This document shows positions 1 to 6,322 of a stretch of 9,372 bases of DNA, in pieces. Under the pieces are notes generated by a model. The model did no database searches. It saw nothing but the letters and a program-made list of their open reading frames with translations, and had not been told where the DNA came from. Each line of letters opens with the position of its first letter. Position 1 is the first letter of the stretch. A program made the translations under genes and the position numbers. The stretch comes from Bacteroidales bacterium (GTDB lineage Bacteria > Bacteroidota > Bacteroidia > Bacteroidales > UBA4181), in contig JAIRLS010000287.1 of NCBI GenBank assembly GCA_031259205.1, forward strand, positions 1 through 9,372. The letters are read 5' to 3'.

Positions 1-118
1 AGCACCTGATTAGTCACAAACCAAAAAAAAAACAAAAAAAAATTCGATTGCAATTCACTAACAATAAACAGTATACATAAAAATCAAAAAAAAAAGATTG
101 TTTTTTTTAAAACCTCTG

Positions 119-149
119 TTGCGTATCAAAAATAAAATATTTAACTTTG
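119..149 (+). promoter_or_regulatory. Bacteroidota-type promoter upstream of the O-methyltransferase
   Basis: TAACTTTG at 142-149 matches the Bacteroidota -7 consensus TAnnTTTG exactly. A TTG at 119-121 lies 20 bases upstream, the usual distance for the -33 element in this phylum. Transcription would start near 153-155 and leave an untranslated leader of about 100 bases before the TTG start at 258. The motif match is seen directly; promoter function is inferred. Confidence 0.6.
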
Positions 150-257
150 TCCCTTGATTACAAATGATGTTGGTTTTGATATCACAGATACGTTAAGTTA
201 CTTAATTCCCAATACCAGCAGTTTGAATCGAGAATGTTGAACGAGTAAAAATAGCCA

Positions 258-908
258 TTGGATAGAAGTGAATACATAGCAGCCCATTTGGGGGTAGAAA
301 GTGATGTATTGAAAGAATTGTATCGGCAAACACACCTGAAAGCGGTCAATGCAGATATGATTTCCGGTCATGAGCAGGGGCGGTTGTTGAGCATGTTCAG
401 TCGCATGATACGTCCGACTAAAATCCTTGAAATAGGTACCTTCACCGGTTATTCGGCTATTTGTCTGGCAGAAGGATTGGCGCCGGGCGGGTGTTTATAT
501 ACCATAGAACAAAACGACGAGTTAGTCGAAATGGCGGCTTCGTTCTTTGAAAAGGCAGGAATGGCAGACAGGATTGTCCAGTTGACGGGCGATGCACTGG
601 AAATTATTTCCGGCTTGAGTATCGTTTTCGACATGGCGTTCATTGATGCCGCCAAAAGAAAGTATGCCGAGTATTACAAGAGAGTATTCAACATCGTTAA
701 GGAAGGAGGCTTTATCATAATAGATAATATTCTGTGGCATGATAAAGTTTCAGATGAAAAATATCATGATCCTACCACTCTTGCCCTAAGAGGTTTTAAT
801 GATTTTATATCCAACGACTTGGATGTGGACAGGGCTATTGTACAGAATAGGGACGGCATGTTTATTTTGCACAAAAGAAATAAAATTAATAATTTTTCGT
901 TATCATAA
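258..908 (+). CDS. SAM-dependent O-methyltransferase (class I, COMT/CCoAOMT-like)
   Basis: This is a 216-residue cytosolic enzyme predicted to transfer a methyl group from S-adenosylmethionine to a hydroxyl of a small acceptor, with help from a divalent metal. The glycine-rich SAM motif LEIGTFTG is at residues 57-64, the acidic end of strand 2 at E84, GDA at 111-113 and FIDAAK at 128-133. D130, D156 and N157 fit the metal ligands of the catechol/caffeoyl-CoA O-methyltransferase fold. The near-terminal RDGMFILHK is also typical. Length is normal for bacterial members. The chosen start is TTG at 258, because in-frame stops lie immediately upstream (TAA 246, TAG 252) and family members begin close to the DRSEYIAAH segment; the next in-frame ATG would remove the conserved N-terminus. 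It has its own promoter and a 104-base gap to the next gene. The acceptor substrate cannot be read from sequence, as bacterial members act on diverse phenolics. Confidence 0.9.
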   Translation: MDRSEYIAAHLGVESDVLKELYRQTHLKAVNADMISGHEQGRLLSMFSRMIRPTKILEIGTFTGYSAICLAEGLAPGGCLYTIEQNDELVEMAASFFEKAGMADRIVQLTGDALEIISGLSIVFDMAFIDAAKRKYAEYYKRVFNIVKEGGFIIIDNILWHDKVSDEKYHDPTTLALRGFNDFISNDLDVDRAIVQNRDGMFILHKRNKINNFSLS

Positions 909-1012
909 CAATAATAAATTCGTTTTATAGGTAGTAATAAAAAGTAATCAACACAAATGTTTTATAATAATAATAAATAGTATGGATATTTCATAACCTA
1001 AATTTAATCACT

Positions 1013-1888
1013 ATGCCAAATTATTCAATCAAAGATCTTGAAAACCTGACAGGGGTTCAAGCTCACACAATCAGAATCTGGGAGCAACGTTATCGTTTAC
1101 TTGCTCCTCGGCGGACACCTACCAATATCCGCGTATATGAAGATAGAGATCTTCGTAAGTTACTCAGTATAGCTCTGTTGAACAACAACGGCTTAAAAAT
1201 TTCGAAAGCCGCCAAATTGACGGACGCCGAAGTTAATGCGGCTGTGCTCAGATTGACAGAGAGCGAGGGCGAAAGCGCGACAACCTACATTGAAACGCTG
1301 AAACTCATCATGATTGAAATGAACGAAAGCAAGTTCGAAAAGTTCTTCAGTCATTTAGTGGTCCAATTCGGATTCGAAGAGACCATATCCAGAGTATTTG
1401 TTCCCCTCTTTGCCAGATTGACTTACCTGTGGCAAACAGAATCGGTAACAGCAGCGCAAATCTATTTCATCTCATCGCTCTACAAACAGAAACTGTATGT
1501 GGCGCTCGATGGGCTTGAACCGGCGGATCCTGCGAAAAAGAATTTCGTTTTCTTCCTTCCCAAAACAGAATGGTCGGATAACGGATTGCTGTTCGGTAAT
1601 TTCCTTGTACGGAAACGGGGATACAATTCAATCTTTATCGGTTCGTCGATGACCGCCGATGATATGATTGACGTTGTAAAAACGTATTCGAACAGTTATT
1701 TCGTTTCGGTAGCCACCCTGGCCAAGATTGACGTAACGGAGTATTACAAGAAGATTCTGGCATCGTGCACCGAAAGCCAGCAACTTCTGATTAGCGGCAG
1801 TCAATCGGAACTGGTCAAAATCACTGATCCGAAAGTCACATTTGTCAAAGATATGATCGAATTTAAAAATTTTGTAGATTCATTATAA
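1013..1888 (+). CDS. MerR-family regulator with degenerate CarH-like cobalamin-binding region
   Basis: This 291-residue protein is probably a DNA-binding transcription regulator. Residues 1-70 are a MerR winged helix-turn-helix (YSIKDLENLTGV, then TIRIWEQRY at 19-27). Residues about 90-165 fit the four-helix bundle, and about 175-290 the Rossmann-like B12-binding domain, of CarA/CarH/LitR-type regulators. In that family the bundle has a W...EH motif and the Rossmann part an E-x-H motif whose histidine ligates cobalt. Here LW is kept at 139-140, but the EH position reads I150-Y151 (AAQIYFIS), and E-x-H reads E186-W187-S188 (PKTEWSDNGLLF). Cobalamin photosensing as in CarH is therefore unlikely, although the fold looks intact. 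The start is an ATG followed directly by the HTH. A strong terminator follows, so the gene ends its transcript. No good -7 element lies in the 104-base gap upstream, so it may be read from the methyltransferase promoter. Target genes are unknown. Confidence 0.88.
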   Translation: MPNYSIKDLENLTGVQAHTIRIWEQRYRLLAPRRTPTNIRVYEDRDLRKLLSIALLNNNGLKISKAAKLTDAEVNAAVLRLTESEGESATTYIETLKLIMIEMNESKFEKFFSHLVVQFGFEETISRVFVPLFARLTYLWQTESVTAAQIYFISSLYKQKLYVALDGLEPADPAKKNFVFFLPKTEWSDNGLLFGNFLVRKRGYNSIFIGSSMTADDMIDVVKTYSNSYFVSVATLAKIDVTEYYKKILASCTESQQLLISGSQSELVKITDPKVTFVKDMIEFKNFVDSL

Positions 1889-1906
1889 TCATTGAAATGC
1901 TTCTTC

Positions 1907-1950
1907 AACAATCCCGGCACGCCTTGAGCCTGTCGGGATTGTTTTTTTTT
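1907..1950 (+). terminator. Strong intrinsic terminator after the MerR-type gene
   Basis: The arms AACAATCCCGGCA (1907-1919) and TGTCGGGATTGTT (1931-1943) form a 13-bp stem with one G·U pair and an 11-base loop. A run of nine T (1942-1950) overlaps and follows the 3' arm. It sits 18 bases after the stop codon of the regulator gene, which is textbook geometry for Rho-independent termination. Confidence 0.93.
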
Positions 1951-2002
1951 GTCAAATATTCAAAAATATTCATACCGCCAAATCGCGTAATGAATATTTT
2001 TT

Positions 2003-2010
2003 TAATTTAG
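2003..2010 (+). promoter_or_regulatory. Possible -7 element for the SpoIID-yfcE-rhomboid cluster
   Basis: TAATTTAG differs from the Bacteroidota -7 consensus TAnnTTTG at one position and lies 54 bases before the ATG at 2065, just downstream of the terminator that isolates this cluster. No clear TTTG is seen at the -33 distance. A promoter is needed somewhere in 1951-2064, and this is the best candidate visible. Confidence 0.3.
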
Positions 2011-2064
2011 CCGTTTTGTAAAGATAAGTAGATTCAAAATAAATTATTGTAATACACCACTTTT

Positions 2065-3222
2065 ATGCCGGGGAAATTAAGAAGGATTCTTTTATCGGCA
2101 TTTTTTCTGGGATGCGGTCAGATATGGGCTAATCCGGTATGGATAAGCTTGTTCAACAACTCCCAAGTGCAAAATGTGGCGCTGACCGCCTACGCCGGTC
2201 CCGTGACGGCCTTCGGCGACGGCAAGTTGTTTACCATCGCCAAAGGGCAAGCCGTCAATGTGGTTCTGAACGGCGAAAAACTTGTTGCCGCCAATACCGA
2301 CAGTTTGATAGGCGTTTTCGAACAATTGACCATTATCGCCGACACAGGCTCAATCATCAGAATCAGGCCGGTACTGCCGCTGACGGCATCGCGCAACTAC
2401 GAAGCAACCGTCAGCCTGTCTGCCGATATAGGCCGAATCCGGATGATCAACCAACTGGAAGAAAGATCATATCTGGCAGGCGTCATTGAGGCGGAAACCG
2501 GAACAGGCAGGTCAGAGGAATTTTACAAGGCAGTGGCCGTCATTTGCCGCACTTATCTCTATGGACATGCTAACCGCCACGAATCGGAAGGATTCCATCT
2601 TTGCGACGAAACACATTGCCAGTCTTACAGGGGAAAAAGCAGGAACGATGCGCGAATACCGGCCGCTGTTGAGGCAACCGGCGATACGGTCATTGTAGAT
2701 AACGATTCATTGCCCATTCTGGCGGCTTACCATGCCAACTGTGGCGGTGAAACAGAATCGGCAAAAAATGCATGGCAAATCGACATGCCGTATCTGGTTC
2801 CCGTCAGCGATCCTTACTGTTCGGCCTTTTCCAACGCGCGATGGAAGAAAACCATCTCCATTGACGAATGGATACAATACCTGATAAAAAACGGATTCAA
2901 AATAAACCCCGCCGTAGTAACCGATTTCAGTTTTCGACCGGACAGACGGACGCCCAACTACAAAGTCAATACTTTTGTTTTGCCCTTTAAGCAAATCAGG
3001 AACGACTGGAACCTGCGTTCCGCATTTTTCGACGTATCGCTGGAAGACGGAAAGATACAGTTGGACGGGCATGGCTACGGGCATGGCGTAGGCCTGTGTC
3101 AGGAAGGAGCTATGGAAATGGGAAAAAGAGGATACAAGTATGAAGAAATTATCCGGTTTTATTACCGGAACGTCAAGTTAGTGCCTGCATCGAAGATACA
3201 AGCGCAAATTCCCAACCTTTGA
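2065..3222 (+). CDS. Exported SpoIID/LytB-domain protein (putative peptidoglycan lytic transglycosylase)
   Basis: This 385-residue protein is predicted to act on the cell wall in the periplasm. Characterised SpoIID enzymes cleave glycan strands whose stem peptides have been removed. Residues 1-22 form a signal peptide (KLRRILLSAFFLG core, likely cut after WA at 21-22). The SpoIID domain spans about 35-375. Its catalytic-region motif YLAGVIEAETG (136-146) is followed by EEFYKAVAVICRTY, matching the family's E-M-P...EALKAQAVAARTY block, with E144 in the place of the catalytic glutamate. CDETHCQSYRG (180-190) carries the family's Cys/His cluster, linked to zinc in SpoIID. AYHANCGGET (221-230) and HGYGHGVGLCQEGAMEMG (336-353) complete the signature. 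The gene lies 13 bases ahead of a phosphoesterase gene, probably in one transcript. SpoIID is named for Bacillus sporulation, but the domain is widespread in non-sporulating Gram-negative bacteria, so the sporulation name should not be applied. Confidence 0.9.
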   Translation: MPGKLRRILLSAFFLGCGQIWANPVWISLFNNSQVQNVALTAYAGPVTAFGDGKLFTIAKGQAVNVVLNGEKLVAANTDSLIGVFEQLTIIADTGSIIRIRPVLPLTASRNYEATVSLSADIGRIRMINQLEERSYLAGVIEAETGTGRSEEFYKAVAVICRTYLYGHANRHESEGFHLCDETHCQSYRGKSRNDARIPAAVEATGDTVIVDNDSLPILAAYHANCGGETESAKNAWQIDMPYLVPVSDPYCSAFSNARWKKTISIDEWIQYLIKNGFKINPAVVTDFSFRPDRRTPNYKVNTFVLPFKQIRNDWNLRSAFFDVSLEDGKIQLDGHGYGHGVGLCQEGAMEMGKRGYKYEEIIRFYYRNVKLVPASKIQAQIPNL

Positions 3223-3235
3223 CCGCAACCAATAT

Positions 3236-3727
3236 ATGACAAAAATAGGCATATTATCAGATACTCACGGGTTTGTAGAACCAAAACTGTATGATTTTTT
3301 CGCCGGATGCGACATGCTCTTTCATGCCGGCGATATCGGCAACAGCGCCACAGCCGACACCCTGTCGGATTTCAAACCGCTGATAGCCGTGTACGGCAAC
3401 ATCGACGGACAGGACGTGCGCATCCTCTATCCTGAGATCCGTCGTGTCAAATGCGAGGAAGTGGATATTCTGATGACGCATATCGGCGGTTATCCGGGCA
3501 GATATGAGCGGAAAATATATCCGTTGCTGAAATCGGATCCGCCGAAACTGTTCATCTCAGGCCACTCGCACATCCTGAAAGTGATGTTCGACAAATCCAT
3601 GAATTTGTTGCATATCAATCCCGGAGCAATGGGCAACACCGGAATACATCGCGTAAAAACAGCCGTCCGGATAGTCATTGATAACGACAACATGAAAGAT
3701 CTGGAAATTCTGGAATTACCAAAATAA
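3236..3727 (+). CDS. YfcE/MJ0936-family metallophosphoesterase
   Basis: This 163-residue cytosolic hydrolase has a calcineurin-like fold with two metal ions and probably hydrolyses phosphodiesters or phosphomonoesters. All family metal-binding motifs are visible in order: LSDTHG with D9 and H11, HAGDIG with D33, YGNID with N55, THIGG with H82, and SGHSH at 108-112. Length is typical for this compact family (about 160-185 residues). The ATG is 13 bases after the upstream stop and the next gene begins 8 bases downstream, so it sits in the middle of an operon-like cluster. E. coli YfcE is active on artificial substrates and its natural substrate is uncertain; the same caution applies here. The neighbouring genes for a cell-wall enzyme and an intramembrane protease do not identify the substrate. 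Confidence 0.93.
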   Translation: MTKIGILSDTHGFVEPKLYDFFAGCDMLFHAGDIGNSATADTLSDFKPLIAVYGNIDGQDVRILYPEIRRVKCEEVDILMTHIGGYPGRYERKIYPLLKSDPPKLFISGHSHILKVMFDKSMNLLHINPGAMGNTGIHRVKTAVRIVIDNDNMKDLEILELPK

Positions 3728-3735
3728 ATTTAAGT

Positions 3736-4338
3736 ATGACTCTTATTATCATTAGTATTACGACAGTTGTTTCTATTATTGCTTTCTCGCGGAGAAACTG
3801 GTTCGAAAAACTGCTTTTCAATCCGTATCGGGTTTATCATTACAGGGAATGGTATCGCCTCCTCACGCACGGCGTACTGCACGTGGATTGGATACATCTG
3901 ATTGTAAACATGCTGGTACTGCTCTCCTTTGGGCCTCACGTGGAAAAATATTTTGAATTGATGTCGGAGATGACATGGTTGAAATACCCGTTACCGGGAT
4001 ACTTCCTGTTTTACCTGCTGGCGCTCGTCGTATCGTCGCTGGGTACCTTGCGAAAACACCGGGATCATGAATGGTACAACTCGGCAGGCGCTTCGGGCGC
4101 CGTATCGGCAGTACTGTTTTGCAGCATCTTTTTCGAACCTCGCAACACATTGCTGCTTATGGGGATCATTCCGGTGAAAGCTTATATTTTCGGGCCGCTT
4201 TATCTCATTTACTCCTATTATTCCGCACGGCGCGGGTTGGGCAATATCAATCACGACTCACATCTGGCAGGCGCCGTTTTCGGCTTCTGCTTTCCTTTGC
4301 TGATTGACGTCAGGATGATCAAATGGCTGATCAATTAG
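3736..4338 (+). CDS. Rhomboid-family intramembrane serine protease
   Basis: This 200-residue polytopic inner-membrane protein is predicted to cleave transmembrane segments of substrate proteins. About six hydrophobic segments are visible: 2-17, 52-66, 88-103, 118-133, 139-160 and 176-192. The catalytic dyad is present. S120 lies in the GxSG motif GASGAVSAVLF (118-128), and H176 in HDSHLAGAVFG (173-183). EWYRLLTHGVLHVDWIHLIVNM (38-59) carries H49, H54 and N58 with the same spacing as the conserved His, His and Asn (H145, H150, N154) of E. coli GlpG, the latter two of which help form the oxyanion hole. The protein is a minimal six-segment form with no extra domain. It ends the cluster, since a 200-base spacer with a new promoter follows. 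The substrate is unknown. Confidence 0.92.
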   Translation: MTLIIISITTVVSIIAFSRRNWFEKLLFNPYRVYHYREWYRLLTHGVLHVDWIHLIVNMLVLLSFGPHVEKYFELMSEMTWLKYPLPGYFLFYLLALVVSSLGTLRKHRDHEWYNSAGASGAVSAVLFCSIFFEPRNTLLLMGIIPVKAYIFGPLYLIYSYYSARRGLGNINHDSHLAGAVFGFCFPLLIDVRMIKWLIN

Positions 4339-4416
4339 CGCAGGTCAAACAGACCGTATGTAACCCGACAGGCTTTCCCAAAAGTCAACATACAACCGTT
4401 TATTAAAAATGTCTGT

Positions 4417-4444
4417 CATATTGCCATATATGCCGGACAATATG
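4417..4444 (+). terminator. Weak hairpin after the rhomboid gene
   Basis: CATATTG (4417-4423) and CAATATG (4438-4444) form a 7-bp A/T-rich stem around a 14-base loop, followed by the T-rich stretch TCTTATTTTCTTT (4445-4457). It is the only hairpin with a T-rich tail in the spacer between the rhomboid gene and grpE, so it may end the upstream transcript. The stem is weak and the T tract interrupted. Confidence 0.28.
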
Positions 4445-4499
4445 TCTTATTTTCTTTCCGGAAACCGTTTTGGCAAATTTTTTGCATCAGCCTATGCGA

Positions 4500-4507
4500 T
4501 ATGTTTG
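4500..4507 (+). promoter_or_regulatory. -7 promoter element for grpE-dnaJ
   Basis: TATGTTTG matches TAnnTTTG exactly and lies 31 bases before the grpE ATG, giving a leader of about 25 bases. A TTTG at 4481-4484 is only 15 bases upstream, shorter than the usual 19-21, so the -33 element is poor. A perfect 10-base palindrome TTTCCGGAAA is at 4455-4464 and could be an operator. No CIRCE (HrcA operator) repeat is present in the spacer. Confidence 0.5.
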
Positions 4508-4538
4508 CTAAGTAATTGATTTTCAAAAATAATATATT

Positions 4539-5141
4539 ATGACCAAAAAACGTCCAAAATATCAGGATGATGAAATTCAACCGGAAAAACCGGTCGAAAA
4601 AAACGAACATACGACGGAAAGTACGGAAAATAACAAAACGGCGGCAGAAAATGCAGAAAACGCAGAAAACGCGACCGATGCAAATTCCGCGCCGACAACG
4701 GAAGAACCGGCCGCCGGAGTGGCAGAATTGCAGGAGAAATACCTGCGGCTGGCAGCCGAATTTGACAATTTCCGCAAACGGACGCTCCGCGAAAAAATGG
4801 AGTTGATGCACACGGCAGGAGAAGCGCTGCTCAAAAATTTATTGCCGGTAGTGGACGACTTTGAACGCGGGTTGACCGCCATCGACAAATCCGACGACAT
4901 CGAATCAATTAAAACAGGCATGAGCCTTATATACAACAAATTATTGGACTTTCTGTCGAGTAGTGGCGTTGTCGAAATAAAGGCCTCAGGCGAAACTTTT
5001 GACGCCGACCGCCACGAAGCGGTAACTAAAATCCCCGCACCGTCGGAAGACCGGAAAGGCAAAATCATCGACGTAATACAAAAAGGATATGTATTGCACG
5101 AAAAAATTATCCGTTATCCTAAAGTCGTTGTCGGTGAATAA
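4539..5141 (+). CDS. grpE: GrpE, nucleotide exchange factor of DnaK
   Basis: This 200-residue cytosolic co-chaperone speeds release of ADP from DnaK (Hsp70) and works with DnaJ, encoded next. Residues 1-60 are a charged, low-complexity tail rich in Glu, Asn, Thr and Ala, including three AEN triplets at 36-44. The long dimerising helix follows (AELQEKYLRLAAEFDNFRKRTLREK, 62-86), then the four-helix region (LLPVVDDFERGL, 101-112) and the C-terminal beta domain. The family signature is clear in FDADRHEAV (154-162) through GYVLHEKIIRYPKVVV (183-198). Length and order are normal. The stop is 12 bases before the dnaJ ATG, so the two form an operon behind the promoter at 4500. Heat regulation is likely, but its mechanism is not visible. 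Confidence 0.97.
   Translation: MTKKRPKYQDDEIQPEKPVEKNEHTTESTENNKTAAENAENAENATDANSAPTTEEPAAGVAELQEKYLRLAAEFDNFRKRTLREKMELMHTAGEALLKNLLPVVDDFERGLTAIDKSDDIESIKTGMSLIYNKLLDFLSSSGVVEIKASGETFDADRHEAVTKIPAPSEDRKGKIIDVIQKGYVLHEKIIRYPKVVVGE
4644..4670 (+). repeat. In-frame 9-base tandem repeat within grpE
   Basis: Three consecutive units, GCAGAAAAT, GCAGAAAAC and GCAGAAAAC, encode Ala-Glu-Asn three times (residues 36-44 of GrpE) in the disordered N-terminal tail. Unit length is a multiple of three, so gain or loss of a copy by slippage would keep the frame. Confidence 0.85.
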
Positions 5142-5153
5142 CTAAAAAAAATC

Positions 5154-6305
5154 ATGACAAAAAGAGATTATTACGAAGTGCTGGATGTGCCGAAATCAGC
5201 CACAAAGGAAGATATTAAAAAAGCATACCGGCAAAAAGCCATCCAGTATCATCCGGACAAAAACCCGGGCAACAAGGAAGCGGAAGAAAACTTTAAAGAA
5301 GCCGCCGAAGCTTATGAAGTCCTGAGCGATGAAAACAAAAGAGCGCGGTACGACCGGTTTGGCCATGCCGGTATAGGCGGACAAAGCGGATTCAGCGGCG
5401 GAGGCATGTCTATGGAAGACATTTTCTCCAATTTCGGCGATATTTTTAGCGACATGGGGTTCGGTTTCGGCAATTTCAGCAGTTTCGGCAGCGGACGACA
5501 GGGACGGAGAGTCAACAAAGGCAGTAATCTGCGGGTAAAAGTAAAACTGACTCTGGAAGAAATCGCTCTGGGAACAGAAAAAAAACTGAAACTGAAAAAA
5601 TACGTCCCCTGCAAAACCTGTGGCGGCACCGGCGCGGAAGGCAACGGATATTCCACCTGTACGACCTGCAAAGGGGCGGGACAGGTAACCCATGTGGTCA
5701 ATTCGATTCTGGGACGTATGCAAACCACGTCAATATGCAACACTTGCGGCGGAAGCGGAAAAATCATCACTCAAAAATGTACCGCCTGCTATGGCGAAGG
5801 CATCGTACAAAACGAAGAAGTGATTCTCGTCAAAATCCCTGCCGGAGTAGCCGAAGGAATGCAATTGACGATCGGCGGAAAAGGCAACGCCGCCCGCCGC
5901 GGCGGTATCAACGGCGACTTGATGGTGGTCATTGAAGAAGAACTGCATCCGGAACTCACTCGCGACGGCAACGACCTGATTTATCCGCTGTTTATCAGCA
6001 TTCCCGACGCCGTAATGGGAACTACCGCCGAAATACCGACAATAACCGGAAAAGCCAAAATCAAAATAGACGCCGGTACACAACCCGGAAAAATACTGCG
6101 CCTTAGAGGAAAAGGCATCCCGGAAGTCAACAGTTATCGAACAGGCGATTTGCTGGTTACCATCAACGTTTGGATACCGAAAAAAGGAGTGTCGCGGGAG
6201 GAACGCGCCATACTGGAAAAACTGAACCAGTCAAACAACTTTCAACCTCATCCTTCGCCGGAAGATAAAACCTTCTTCCAAAAGATGAGGACTTTATTCG
6301 AATAA
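5154..6305 (+). CDS. dnaJ: DnaJ, Hsp40 co-chaperone
   Basis: This 383-residue type I Hsp40 delivers unfolded clients to DnaK and stimulates its ATPase. The J domain (about 4-70) has the catalytic HPD at 33-35 within QYHPDKNPG. A Gly/Phe-rich linker follows (about 71-118, with FGFGNFSSFGSG). Four zinc-binding CxxCxGxG repeats are at 153-160 (CKTCGGTG), 169-176 (CTTCKGAG), 195-202 (CNTCGGSG) and 209-216 (CTACYGEG). The C-terminal substrate-binding barrels fill the rest (GTQPGKILRLRGKGIP and following). The protein is full length with no missing key residue. It is translated 12 bases after grpE, so the two co-chaperones are co-expressed; dnaK is not in the window. Only 17 bases separate its stop from the stop of the convergent lipoprotein gene, and no convincing terminator is visible there. 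Confidence 0.98.
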   Translation: MTKRDYYEVLDVPKSATKEDIKKAYRQKAIQYHPDKNPGNKEAEENFKEAAEAYEVLSDENKRARYDRFGHAGIGGQSGFSGGGMSMEDIFSNFGDIFSDMGFGFGNFSSFGSGRQGRRVNKGSNLRVKVKLTLEEIALGTEKKLKLKKYVPCKTCGGTGAEGNGYSTCTTCKGAGQVTHVVNSILGRMQTTSICNTCGGSGKIITQKCTACYGEGIVQNEEVILVKIPAGVAEGMQLTIGGKGNAARRGGINGDLMVVIEEELHPELTRDGNDLIYPLFISIPDAVMGTTAEIPTITGKAKIKIDAGTQPGKILRLRGKGIPEVNSYRTGDLLVTINVWIPKKGVSREERAILEKLNQSNNFQPHPSPEDKTFFQKMRTLFE

Positions 6306-6322
6306 TGAGAGAAAAAGCGGGC

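Noticed and set aside
2081..2115. Lipobox in the SpoIID-type protein (FLGC, residues 14-17)
   Set aside because: The -3 position is Phe rather than Leu/Val/Ile, and a better type I cleavage site follows at residues 21-22, so I call a secreted protein rather than a lipoprotein.
4339..4538. CIRCE element or heat-shock sigma-32-type promoter before grpE
   Set aside because: No TTAGCACTC-N9-GAGTGCTAA inverted repeat or close variant is visible on either strand, and the only good promoter motif is TAnnTTTG.
4416..5068. Antisense open frames opposite grpE
   Set aside because: They are Phe/Arg- or Ser-rich shadows of the biased Glu/Lys/Ala coding sequence of GrpE and have no family features.
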